The translations under genes and the position numbers were made by a program. Source: JAXHUH01 sp034211175 (GTDB lineage Bacteria > Actinomycetota > Acidimicrobiia > Acidimicrobiales > CAIXPF01). Taken from it: a stretch of 42,422 nucleotides of DNA. This document shows, piece by piece, positions 15,862-23,930 of this stretch (positions are counted from its first letter, which is position 1; the number at the start of each line of letters is the position of its first letter). Where the stretch lies: NCBI GenBank assembly GCA_034211175.1, contig JAXHUH010000179.1:1-42422 (forward strand), in the 5' to 3' direction. The notes under the pieces are model-generated. The model was not told where the DNA came from. It saw only the letters and a program-made list of their open reading frames with translations, and searched no databases.

Positions 15862-17534
15862 CGGGCCGTCCGCGAGGTCAGGCGGGCGAGGCGCTCCGTG
15901 CGGCGGTCCGCCGCGGTGCCGTGGAGGCGGGTCCAGGTGGCGTCGATGTCGACCGGGGGCGAGTCGCGCCGCGACAGCACGACCCCGACGGCGATCGCCA
16001 CGGGCGCGGCGACGATGGTCGGCGCCATCAGCAGCGAGGTGAGCCCCGAGTCGGGTGCGCCGCGGGCGAACCCGACGACGATGGCCACCGGCACCAGCAC
16101 CGCGCCGGTGACCATCGCGGCCAGCATCCCCCGGGCTGTGGCCCGGGGCCACCAGATGGCCATCAGCAGCACCGGCGTCAACGACGACCCTGCCAGCGCG
16201 AACGCCCAGGTCACCATCGTCGCCACGACCGAGGGCACCGACTCGGCGACCCGTTCGGGACGGAAGACGAACGCGAGCCCGACCGCGGCGAGGGTGGCGA
16301 CGACGACCGCGGCCTGCGCGGCGAGCAGCGCCTGGCGCTGGCTCGCCGACCGGTTGACGTGGCGCTCGTAGAGGTCGTGGCCGAACGACGCCGCGGCGGC
16401 CAGCAGGAGGCCGCCGATCGTGGAGATGATGGCCACGAGGGCGCCGGCGGCGACGACGCCGAGGCCGCTGGTGCCGCCCCACAGCCGTCCGAGCACCAGC
16501 AGCGCGTGCTCGGGCACCTCCAGCACCCCGTCCAGGGTCAGCTCCGAGAGCCACGGCCGGTCGGCCACGGCGCCGGGGATCACGACGCGCGCCGCGGTGC
16601 CCAACAGGACGGCGAGGGCGTAGAAGCCGCCGGCGAGGCCGAGCACCCAGACCGTCGTCATCCGGGCCGCCCGCCCGCTGGGGCTCGTGAAGAAGCGGTT
16701 CATCACATGGGGCAGGCCGGTCGTGCCCGCCACCAGCGTGACGAGCAGCGCGAACGCGCCGACCGCGCCGTACCGGGCGCCGGGGCTCCCGAACGTCGCG
16801 GCCCCGCCGGTCAGCTGGTCGCGCACGACCCCGAGGTGGGCGCCGCCGTCCTCGTGGGTGACCTCGACGAGCGGCTCGGCCGATGCATCGGCCACGGCCG
16901 CCGGGTAGGTGAAGCCGTGGTCGAGGGCGGCGACGGTCAGCCACAGGAGCGTGGCCAGGAGGAAGCAGAACTGCACGGCCTGGGTCCACGTCGTGCCCCG
17001 CATCCCGCCGAGGGCGACGAGGCCGCCGGTCAGCGTCGCGGAGGCGATGACCCCGGTCGCGTACGGCGAGAGCCCGCCGATCCCGTGGCCGACCAGCACC
17101 TGCCAGGTCATCCCGGCGCCCACGATCTGGGGTACGAGGTAGGCGAGGATGATCAGCTCGACGATGACGACGGCGACGACCCGGACGCGCTCGTCGTCGA
17201 ACCGCTTCCCGAGGAAGTCGGGGATCGAGTAGTCGCCGAAGCGGCGCAGCGGGGCGGCGACGAACAGCAGGACGGGGATGAACCCGGCGGCGAACCCCGT
17301 CGCGTACCAGACGCCGTCGAGACCGAAGGCGTACACCGCGGCGGCGACACCGAGGAACGACGCGGCCGAGAAGTAGTCGCCGCAGATGGCGAACGCGTTG
17401 GTGATCACCCCGACCGAGCGACCGGCGAGGTAGAAGTCGGCGGTCGTCGCGTGGGCCCACATCCGGGCGGTCAGGCCGATGGCGACGAGCAGGCCCACCA
17501 GCACGAGGCCCGTCGCGACGCCCGGTCCGCTCAT
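15858..17534 (-). CDS. Sodium/solute symporter (SSS family, acetate-permease-like)
   Basis: A 558-aa multi-pass membrane carrier of the SSS family. It shows TTADFYLAGRSVG (29-41), the sodium-site helix region CGDYFSAASFLG (51-62), the GGMRGTTWTQAVQF segment, GTTGLPHVMNRFFTSPSGRAAR near the middle, and STIGGLLLAAAASFGHDLYER. The DUF485-like partner upstream (ATGA overlap) and these motifs place it close to cation/acetate symporters (ActP) or monocarboxylate permeases (MctP). The kinase downstream overlaps its stop. The exact substrate cannot be settled by sequence; acetate, pyruvate and propionate are the likely candidates. Confidence 0.9.
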   Translation of the reverse strand: MSGPGVATGLVLVGLLVAIGLTARMWAHATTADFYLAGRSVGVITNAFAICGDYFSAASFLGVAAAVYAFGLDGVWYATGFAAGFIPVLLFVAAPLRRFGDYSIPDFLGKRFDDERVRVVAVVIVELIILAYLVPQIVGAGMTWQVLVGHGIGGLSPYATGVIASATLTGGLVALGGMRGTTWTQAVQFCFLLATLLWLTVAALDHGFTYPAAVADASAEPLVEVTHEDGGAHLGVVRDQLTGGAATFGSPGARYGAVGAFALLVTLVAGTTGLPHVMNRFFTSPSGRAARMTTVWVLGLAGGFYALAVLLGTAARVVIPGAVADRPWLSELTLDGVLEVPEHALLVLGRLWGGTSGLGVVAAGALVAIISTIGGLLLAAAASFGHDLYERHVNRSASQRQALLAAQAAVVVATLAAVGLAFVFRPERVAESVPSVVATMVTWAFALAGSSLTPVLLMAIWWPRATARGMLAAMVTGAVLVPVAIVVGFARGAPDSGLTSLLMAPTIVAAPVAIAVGVVLSRRDSPPVDIDATWTRLHGTAADRRTERLARLTSRTAR

Positions 17535-18088
17535 CGCCGCGCCGGGCGGATGTCGTCGCCGACCGTGACCGGTGCGCCGAGGACGACCGGGTCCGGTGGC
17601 CGGTCGTCGGCCACGATCAGCAGCGAGGGGGCCCCGACGCCGTCGGGCTCACCGAGCTGCGCCGGGCGCTCGGACGCCTCGCCCTCGTCGACGCGTCCCT
17701 CGACCGTGCCGTCGATGCCGTCGATGCCGTCGATCACCAGCGGATCGGCGACCGGGCGGGCGCCGAGCATGTGCTCCTCGACCGAGCTCGACAGCGTCGC
17801 CGCGGCGACGGCGAGCGCGAAGAACACGACGTAGAGGCCGATCGCCGCCATCACGAACGCCGGGCTCATCCCCCCGATGATCCGCCCGTCGGTCCACCAC
17901 GGCACCACGAAGCTGAGGGCCGGCACCGCGAGGGTGAGGATGGCGAACAGCGTGGCGTAGCCGATGGCGATGCGCCGTTGGGTGCGGAACGCGGCCTCGA
18001 CCTCCGGGGCCGAGTCGAACTCCGACGCGGTCGAGCCGTCGTCGAAGATCAACGGGGCCACGGAGGGGTCCCCGGGCTGCGTCGTCAT
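17531..18088 (-). CDS. DUF485-like small membrane subunit of the symporter
   Basis: A 185-aa protein with two hydrophobic segments (about 43-65 ATLFAILTLAVPALSFVVP and 75-100), the layout of DUF485/YjcH proteins, which are encoded next to ActP-type symporters. The rest is an acidic cytoplasmic tail of about 85 residues that contains IDGIDGID (from a 9-bp DNA repeat near 17712-17735). Usual DUF485 proteins are near 100 aa, so the tail is an unusual addition. ATG 18088 has GGGGGAG 8 nt upstream and leads the four-gene operon. Its role is presumably assembly or stability of the carrier. Confidence 0.75.
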   Translation of the reverse strand: MTTQPGDPSVAPLIFDDGSTASEFDSAPEVEAAFRTQRRIAIGYATLFAILTLAVPALSFVVPWWTDGRIIGGMSPAFVMAAIGLYVVFFALAVAAATLSSSVEEHMLGARPVADPLVIDGIDGIDGTVEGRVDEGEASERPAQLGEPDGVGAPSLLIVADDRPPDPVVLGAPVTVGDDIRPARR

Positions 18089-18246
18089 GTCGTTGTCTCC
18101 CCCCGGTCGAATGCGACCGCCCCCGCCCCGAATCATGGCACCGCGGGACGCCTCGTGCACCGGTTGGCGACCCGGGCGGGGCGGTGCCGTCGGCGGGGTC
18201 GTCGCCGTCGTCGGTGCCGGCTGCGCAGCGGCCCGGGGTCGGGCCG

Positions 18247-18714
18247 TCAGCCGGCGCTCCACCGGCGGACGGCGCCGACCAGCGCCACCGCACCACCACC
18301 GGCGACGGCCGCCAGCCCGACCCCGGGCCACCACGTCCCGAACCCGACGGCGTCGACGAGCCGGGCGAGCTGCCAACCGGCGAGCGCGACGGCCAGCCCA
18401 CCGGCCGCGGCCATCTGCACGGCCGCCGGGAGGCGTCGGCGGGTGAACGCGGCTCCGACGAGCCACACCCCGGCGTAGAGCGTCCACACCCCGGCGCCGG
18501 CCATGCCCGAGAACGACCCGAGCGGCGTGTGGACCCACGGCAGGAACGAGCCGACGACGATCGCCGCGGCCGCACCGAGGAGAAGGGTCCGGCTCGGCGC
18601 CACGGTCGGGGCCCGATCCTCCGGTTCCCGCGCGGTGCGGCCCCGGGGGCCGGGTGTGGTCGCCGCCGGCCGGAGCCGGGTGAGGCGTGACAGCGTTGGA
18701 ACGGACGCGTCCAT
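18247..18714 (-). CDS. Four-helix membrane protein of unknown function
   Basis: A 155-aa protein. After a basic N-terminal region (1-40) come four hydrophobic segments (about 41-60, 65-85, 92-112 and 125-147), with WVHTPLGSFSGMAGAG between the first two. I recognise no family. A leaderless -10 (TACGGT, 6 nt gap) before ATG 18714 supports this start and independent expression. It lies between the two symporter clusters and reads toward the first. Confidence 0.6.
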   Translation of the reverse strand: MDASVPTLSRLTRLRPAATTPGPRGRTAREPEDRAPTVAPSRTLLLGAAAAIVVGSFLPWVHTPLGSFSGMAGAGVWTLYAGVWLVGAAFTRRRLPAAVQMAAAGGLAVALAGWQLARLVDAVGFGTWWPGVGLAAVAGGGAVALVGAVRRWSAG

Positions 18715-18720
18715 GGGCCG

Positions 18721-18726
18721 ACCGTA
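18721..18726 (-). promoter_or_regulatory. Leaderless -10 of the four-helix membrane protein
   Basis: TACGGT (minus strand) ends 6 nt before ATG 18714. There is no ribosome site, consistent with a leaderless message. Confidence 0.6.
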
Positions 18727-19034
18727 CGAACGGCGCGCCCGTCCCCGCCGTGACCGGCCCACGACCGGTCGGCTTCGCCCGACGAGCGGTCGTGCAGCGC
18801 CGATGAACGGCGGCCGGGGTGACACCGATCACACGAGCGACCGCTCGACGGGGGCGCCCGACCGATCGGCGGACCGCCGCGGCCGGCGACGCCCCACTGC
18901 TTCCCCCGCCGCCGACACGACGCTTCGATCACCCGGCGGGCCCGGCCGGGACGGCCGTGGCGCGGCCGCCACGCGGACACGCACCGGGACACCGCACTCG
19001 GAAGCGATCGCGTCGAACCACGAGGGGGAGCGAC
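18727..19034. other. Divergent intergenic region with a long inverted repeat
   Basis: No gene is visible in these 308 bases. CGAGCGGTCG (18783-18792) and CGACCGCTCG (18838-18847) form a perfect 10-bp inverted repeat 45 nt apart. The promoter of the DUF4212 gene must lie here, but I cannot identify it. GGGGGAG at about 19024-19030 is the ribosome site for ATG 19035. Confidence 0.5.
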
Positions 19035-19358
19035 ATGGACATGGAACGCCGCCGGGAGTACTGGCGGAGGAACATACGGCTGAAAGCCGTCCTGCTCACC
19101 ATCTGGTTCGTGGTCAGCTACGGCTGCGGGATCCTCTTCGTCGAGCAGCTCAACGAGATCACGATCCTCGACTTCCCGCTCGGCTTCTGGTTCGCCCAGC
19201 AGGGCGCGATCGCCACGTTCATCGTCCTCGTGGCGATCTACGCGCTGCGCATGGACCGCCTCGACGAGGAGTTCGGCGTCGTCGAGGAGAGCGAGGCGGA
19301 GCGGGTCGCCCGCGTCCGCCGCAGCGACGGCCTCAACGGGAGCGGGGTGACGTCGTGA
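19035..19358 (+). CDS. DUF4212 small subunit of a sodium/solute symporter
   Basis: A 107-aa protein with the DUF4212 pattern: REYWRRNIRL at the N-terminus, a first membrane helix (LLTIWFVVSYGCGILFV), the loop LNEITILDFPLGFWFAQQG and a second helix (AIATFIVLVAIYALRM). DUF4212 genes are almost always paired with VC_2705-type SSS symporters, as here. Two ATG codons lie 6 nt apart; I use the first, which has GGGGGAG close upstream. The stop overlaps the symporter start as GTGA, so the two are translationally coupled. Confidence 0.9.
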   Translation: MDMERRREYWRRNIRLKAVLLTIWFVVSYGCGILFVEQLNEITILDFPLGFWFAQQGAIATFIVLVAIYALRMDRLDEEFGVVEESEAERVARVRRSDGLNGSGVTS

Positions 19359-21030
19359 GCATCAGGGCCTGGACGCTGCTCTTCGTCATCATCACCTTCG
19401 GCGCCTACCTCACCGTCGCCTGGCGCAGCCGGGTGAGCGACACGAAGGGCTTCTACGTGGCCGGCGGCGGCATCCCCGCGCCGGCCAACGGCGCGGCGAT
19501 CGCCGCGGACTGGATGTCGGCCGCCTCGTTCATCTCGATGGCCGGGCTGATCTCGTTCCTCGGCTACGACGGCTCCGTCTACCTGATGGGCTGGACCGGT
19601 GGCTTCGTGCTGCTCGCCCTCCTGCTGGCCCCGTACCTGCGCAAGTTCGGCAAGTACACGGTCCCCGACTTCGTCGGTGACCGCTACGGCGAGACGGCCC
19701 GCCTGGTGGCGGTGGTCGCCGCCATCTTCGTGTCGTTCACCTACGTCGCCGGCCAGATGCGGGGCGTCGGGATCGTCTTCTCCCGGTTCCTCGAGCTGTC
19801 GGTGACGGCCGGCGTGATCGTCGGCGTCGGCGTCGTGCTGATCTACGCGGTGCTCGGCGGCATGAAGGGCATCACCTGGACCCAGGTGACCCAGTACTCG
19901 GTGCTGATCGTCGCCTACATGATCCCGGCGTTCGCCATCGCCGCGAAGCTGACCGACATCCCGATCCCCCAGATCAGCTTCGGCCAGATCGCCCAGGACC
20001 TCAACGAGCTGCAGGCCGAGCTCGGCTTCGACGGCTACACCGAGCCGTTCACGTCGTCGAACCAGCTCAACATCTTCCTGGTGACCGCGACGCTCATGTG
20101 CGGCACCGCCGGCCTGCCCCACGTGATCGTGCGCTTCTACACGGCGAAGAGCGTGCGGGCCGCCCGCTACAGCGCGTTCTGGGCGCTGCTGTTCATCGGG
20201 ATCCTGTACCTGACCGCACCGGCCATCGGGGTGTTCGCCAAGTACAACCTGCTCGACACCGTCGCCGACCAGCCGATCGAGACGCTGCCGGCGTGGGTCG
20301 ACAACTGGTCGGAGACCGGGCTGCTGACCATCGACGACCTCAACGGCGACGGTTCGGTGCAGTACACGCCGGACACCGAGACCAACGAGCTGACGATCGA
20401 CCGGGACATCATGGTGCTGGCCAACCCGGAGGTCGCCGGGCTGCCGGCCCCGGTCGTCGGCCTCGTCGCCGCCGGCGGTCTCGCCGCCGCCCTGTCCACC
20501 GCGTCGGGCCTGCTCCTGGTGATCTCCTCGGCGATCAGCCACGACTTCTACTTCAAGCGGCTGCGTCCGGACGCCACCGAGGCCCAGCGCCTCCTCGTCG
20601 GTCGCATCACGATGGCGTTCGCCGTGGTCATCGCCGGCTACTTCGGGGTCAACCCACCGGGGTTCGTCGCCCAGTGGTGGCCCTGGCGTTCGGTCTGTCC
20701 GCGGCCAGCTTCTTCCCGGTGATCGTGCTCGGGATCTTCTGGAAGCGGGCCAACACCCAGGGCGCGGTCGCCGGCATGCTCGTCGGCCTCATCACGGCCT
20801 CGACGTACATGTGGCTCGTCCTCTACGGCGACATGGAGCCGTGGGGCGGCATCTCGGCCGCCGGCATCGGCGCCATCTCGATGGTGCTCAACGCCCTCAC
20901 CGTCGTGGTCGTGTCGAACATGACCGCCCCGCCGCCGGAGCGGATGCAGCACCTCGTCGAGGAGATCCGCTACCCGCGGGTGATCGACCACACGATCATC
21001 GAGGACCCCGCCCTCTCGTCCGGCGGCTGA
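19355..21030 (+). pseudogene. VC_2705-type sodium/solute symporter, frame broken
   Basis: The large subunit belongs to the SSS symporter family paired with DUF4212. Residues 1-440 are normal: RVSDTKGFYVAGGGIPAPAN, AADWMSAASFISMAGL, GGMKGITWTQVTQYSV and GTAGLPHVIVRFYTAKSVR. After Gln at 20672-20674 the frame shifts and stops at 20722. The family C-terminus (VVALAFGLSAASFFPVIVLG and on, ending at 21030) is present in the next frame. Adding one G near 20674/20675 (CAG-TGG to CAG-GTG) restores a continuous protein of about 558 aa. The two parts are otherwise well preserved, which suggests a recent mutation or a sequencing error. If real, transport by this pair is lost. Confidence 0.85.
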
Positions 21031-21167
21031 ACCCCGCTCCCGCCCGACGGGAACCGGAGCGCTACGCCCCCAGCGCCCAGCCGGGGCGGCACCACGGTGC
21101 CGCCCCGGCGTCGCGCCCCGCGTCGCAACCGCGCCGAGCCCCGCGTCGAGACCCGCTCCGGTCCCCC

Positions 21168-21221
21168 TTGCCGTTCTGGACCCCATTGCCGTTCTGGACC
21201 CCATTGCCGTTCTGGACCCCA
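21168..21221 (+). repeat. Three tandem 18-bp repeats
   Basis: The unit TTGCCGTTCTGGACCCCA occurs three times without a break at 21168-21185, 21186-21203 and 21204-21221, all identical. The third copy is the 5' arm of the terminator hairpin described next. It lies between the convergent symporter and sigma-factor genes. Confidence 0.95.
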
Positions 21222-21260
21222 TTGGATGCCACGGGTGGCACTCGGTGGGGACCAGAACGG
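21207..21260. terminator. Long bidirectional terminator hairpin
   Basis: CCGTTCTGG (21207-21215) pairs with CCAGAACGG (21252-21260). After an A/A mismatch, CCCCA pairs with TGGGG, and an inner TGCCA (21227-21231) / TGGCA (21236-21240) stem closes a CGGG loop. It sits between convergent genes, 22 nt from the stop of the sigma factor gene. Confidence 0.75.
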
Positions 21261-21282
21261 GACCGGGGAGGGTTGACCTCGC

Positions 21283-22143
21283 TCAGTCGTCGGTCAGGGC
21301 GGGGTGGGTGCCGGAGCGGATCACGGCGGAGATCCGCTCGCTGACGGCCCGTGGCGCCGGGTACGCCGGATGGCCCCGCATCAGCCCGACGGCATCGGCC
21401 AGGCGCTCCAGCTCCCCGGTGGTGTGCCGGGCCAGCTCGAGGCGGTCCGGGTCGATGCGGCCGAGCGTCACCGCGGTCCCGACCCGGGCGGAGCAGCGGC
21501 AGTCGGCCCGGTCGGGCGCGACGACCCCGCAGTGCTCACCGAGGAACGCCCGCACCCGGGACCGGGCCCGCGACAGCCGCTTGCGGTAGGTGGCGGGCGG
21601 CACCTCGCACACCCACGCGGCCTCGTCCGAGCCCATCTCCAGGATCTCGCCGAGGACGTACGCCACCCGGTGCGGGCGGTCGAGGCACGTCAGCAGCGCC
21701 AACGTGCACGAGAGTCGAACCTCGGCGGCGAGCAGCTCCGCGTCGGGGTCGGACGGGGCGGCGTCGGAGAGCCCGGCCCGGAGGTCCTCGGCGTAGTCGT
21801 CGAACGTCATCTCCATCCGCTCGACGCAGCTGCGGCGCCGGTCGAGCAGGTGGTTGACCGCGACCCGGTGCACCCACGTCGTGAACGCGGCCTCGCCCCG
21901 GAACGAGCCCAACCGGGTCACGACCCGGATCAGGATCTCCTGGGTGGCGTCCTCGGCGTCGGCCGGCCGGGCGACCATGCGCAGCGCCAACCGGTACACC
22001 CGGTCGCGCACCGACGCGACGAGCGCCTCCAGCGCCTCGGCGTCGCCGCCCTGTGCGGCGGCCACGAGCGCGGCCTGCGCCGCCGCGTCTTCGCCCGACG
22101 GCGCGCCCCGACCGTCGAACGCAGGCGCCCGGCCCGGGTTCAC
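21283..22143 (-). CDS. ECF-type RNA polymerase sigma factor
   Basis: A 286-aa sigma-70 family protein lacking region 3. Region 2 spans about 34-104 (DAEDATQEILIRVVTRLGSFRGEAAFTTWVHRVA in outline) and region 4 about 140-200 (GSDEAAWVCEVPPATYRKRLSRARSRVRAFL). Some 85 residues follow that ordinary ECF factors lack, starting with a Cys/His cluster (HCGVVAPDRADCRC, Cys205, Cys215, Cys217). This could bind a metal or act as a built-in control domain. The start is GTG 22143, overlapping the upstream SnoaL-like gene as GTGA; an in-frame upstream extension to 22188 is not needed. No anti-sigma gene is adjacent. The regulon is unknown. Confidence 0.85.
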   Translation of the reverse strand: MNPGRAPAFDGRGAPSGEDAAAQAALVAAAQGGDAEALEALVASVRDRVYRLALRMVARPADAEDATQEILIRVVTRLGSFRGEAAFTTWVHRVAVNHLLDRRRSCVERMEMTFDDYAEDLRAGLSDAAPSDPDAELLAAEVRLSCTLALLTCLDRPHRVAYVLGEILEMGSDEAAWVCEVPPATYRKRLSRARSRVRAFLGEHCGVVAPDRADCRCSARVGTAVTLGRIDPDRLELARHTTGELERLADAVGLMRGHPAYPAPRAVSERISAVIRSGTHPALTDD

Positions 22144-22577
22144 GACGCCACCGGCGCGCCGCGGGGCTGGTCGATCAGCACGCGCCACGTGCCGTCGGGC
22201 CGGCGGCGCACGACGTCGGCGCTCAGGCCGCCCTCGCGGACCACGCTGCCGTCCGGCGCCTCACCCGTCATGACCCAGTCGTTGCTCACCAGCGCCACCT
22301 CCCCGGTGTCGAGCACGTCCGGCACACCTCGGTACTCGATCCGCGGCCGGATCGCCACCAGCTCCGCCAGCGCGGCGCGGATCTCGTCGTGGCCCGTGCA
22401 CGTGACACCGGCCTGCGGCTGGAACACGGCATCGGGCTCGTACAGCTCGACGAGCCCGTCGAGGTCACCGGCAGCCGCCCGCTGCGCGAACAGCTCCATC
22501 AGGCGCTGCGGTGTGGTGGCGTCGGCGGTGGTCCCGCCGCCGGTCGGTTCGGCTGCCGTCGTCGTCACCTTGCTCAT
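22140..22577 (-). CDS. SnoaL/NTF2-like protein coupled to the sigma factor
   Basis: A 145-aa protein with an NTF2-like cone fold. The helix LMELFAQRAAAGDLDGLVELYEPDAVF is the standard SnoaL/YybH opening, followed by GHDEIRAALAEL, VALVSNDWVMTGEAPDG and RPDGTWRVLIDQPRG. Such domains bind small hydrophobic ligands or act as isomerases; in ECF41 sigma factors a SnoaL domain is fused to the sigma and controls it. Here it is a separate gene read just before the sigma gene, with overlapping stop and start. ATG 22577 has GGAGG 8 nt upstream. It could sense a ligand for the sigma factor; that is inference. Confidence 0.8.
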   Translation of the reverse strand: MSKVTTTAAEPTGGGTTADATTPQRLMELFAQRAAAGDLDGLVELYEPDAVFQPQAGVTCTGHDEIRAALAELVAIRPRIEYRGVPDVLDTGEVALVSNDWVMTGEAPDGSVVREGGLSADVVRRRPDGTWRVLIDQPRGAPVAS

Positions 22578-22638
22578 CTGCACATCCTCCGGTCATCGGG
22601 CTCGATCTCGGGCCCGTTCGTCGTCGTCAGGGAGGTTG

Positions 22639-22665
22639 GACGGACGGGGCCGGGTCGCTGTGACC
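22639..22665 (-). promoter_or_regulatory. Candidate ECF-type promoter
   Basis: On the minus strand GGTCACA (22665-22659) and CGTC (22642-22639) are 16 nt apart. This resembles the published ECF41 consensus TGTCACA-N16-CGTC, with one difference in the -35. It precedes the SnoaL-like and sigma genes by about 60 nt, so autoregulation is plausible. Confidence 0.4.
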
Positions 22666-22730
22666 GACGGCGGCCGATCGTCGTGCTTCCGCCTCTGTCG
22701 GGTTCCGGGGCGACGGGCGACGATCGGGAC

Positions 22731-23891
22731 GTGTTCGGGTCTCCGTGGACGTTGGGGCGGCTGGCCGGAGTACAGGTGCGCGTCGACCCGTCGTGGACGT
22801 TCATCGCCGTCCTGGTCGTGCTCAGCTTCTGGGGCCGCACGTTGACGCTCCACGAGGGGCTGAACGCCGCGCTGGCACTGGCGCTGGCGGTTGGCGCCGC
22901 GCTGTGCCTCTTCGGCTCGGTGCTCGTTCACGAGCTCGCACACGCGATCACCGCCCGGCGGCGCCAGATCGCGGTCGCGGGCATCACGTTGTTCCTCTTC
23001 GGGGGCGTCACCGAGTCCGAGCCCGGTGAGCGGACCGCGGGCGACGAGCTCGTCGTCGCCGTCGTCGGGCCGCTGAGCAGCTTCGCCGTCGCCGCCGTGC
23101 TCGGCATGCTCTCCCTGATCGCCGGACCGTCGGGTGGCGCCGTGGCCGACACCGTCGGCTACCTGGCGTGGCTGAACCTGGTGCTCGCGGTGTTCAACCT
23201 GCTGCCCGGGTTCCCGCTCGACGGGGGGCGGGTGCTGCGGGCCTCGGCGTGGGCGATCACCGGTGACCGGGCCCGCGCCACCCGGCTCGCGGCCGCCGCC
23301 GGGCTCGGCCTCGGCTACGCGCTGATCGCGCTCGGGCTGCTCGCCGTCGCCGCCGGCGGCTTCGGTGGGTTGTGGCTGGCGGCGATCGGCTGGTTCCTGG
23401 CCGGGGCCGCCCGGGCGAGCGCCCACCGCGAGCACGTGGTCGAGGTGCTCGACCACGTGCGCGTCGACCAGATCATGTCCCCCGGCCCCGTCTCGATGCC
23501 GGCGTCGGTCACGGTGCGTGACGCGATCGACGAGTGGTTCCTGGCCCGCGACCACGGGGCGTTCGGGGTCCTCGACGACCTCGGCGAGGTCGTCGGCCTG
23601 GTCACGATGCGCGACGTGCGCCGGGTGCCGATCGCGGACCGGGAGACCACGACCGTCGGCGCGATCGCCGCCGGCCTCGCCGGCTCCGGCGTCGGGGACA
23701 GGGTCGGGGACGGGGTCGGGGTCGGGGTCGTCGATGCCGCCACACCGGTGACCGACGTGCTCGACCACCTCGATCGCAGTGCCGCAGGACGGGTGCTGGT
23801 GAGCGGGTGGGACGGTCGCATCGTGGGCATCGTCACCGCCACGGACGTGACCCGGGCCGTCCACCGCCGCGAGGGGCTCGGCCTCGGCTGA
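22731..23891 (+). CDS. Site-2 protease family metalloprotease with CBS domains
   Basis: A 386-aa intramembrane zinc protease of family M50. HELAH (67-71) carries the two zinc His and the catalytic Glu68, and NLLPGFPLDGG (156-166) supplies the third ligand Asp164. About six membrane segments cover residues 20-230. Two CBS domains follow (about 245-300 and 325-380), which bind adenosyl ligands and could gate activity. Between them lies a Gly/Val/Asp stretch from a GTCGGGG-type DNA repeat. GTG 22731 is chosen because family homology starts there (SPWTLGRLAGVQVRVDPSW); upstream GACGAT with a 6-nt gap could be a leaderless -10. It is divergent from the sigma operon, which suggests but does not prove a role in it. 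Confidence 0.88.
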   Translation: MFGSPWTLGRLAGVQVRVDPSWTFIAVLVVLSFWGRTLTLHEGLNAALALALAVGAALCLFGSVLVHELAHAITARRRQIAVAGITLFLFGGVTESEPGERTAGDELVVAVVGPLSSFAVAAVLGMLSLIAGPSGGAVADTVGYLAWLNLVLAVFNLLPGFPLDGGRVLRASAWAITGDRARATRLAAAAGLGLGYALIALGLLAVAAGGFGGLWLAAIGWFLAGAARASAHREHVVEVLDHVRVDQIMSPGPVSMPASVTVRDAIDEWFLARDHGAFGVLDDLGEVVGLVTMRDVRRVPIADRETTTVGAIAAGLAGSGVGDRVGDGVGVGVVDAATPVTDVLDHLDRSAAGRVLVSGWDGRIVGIVTATDVTRAVHRREGLGLG

Positions 23892-23895
23892 GCCG

Positions 23896-23909
23896 CGGGC
23901 GGTCGCCCG
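23896..23909. terminator. Short hairpin, protease / potassium channel
   Basis: CGGGC / GCCCG with a GGTC loop lies between the convergent genes ending at 23891 and 23931. The stem is only 5 bp. Confidence 0.35.
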
Positions 23910-23930
23910 AGGCGACCCACCACCGGGCGG

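Noticed and set aside
21168..21221. Possible CRISPR array
   Set aside because: The 18-bp units are directly adjacent with no spacers, and no cas gene is present. They are a tandem repeat.
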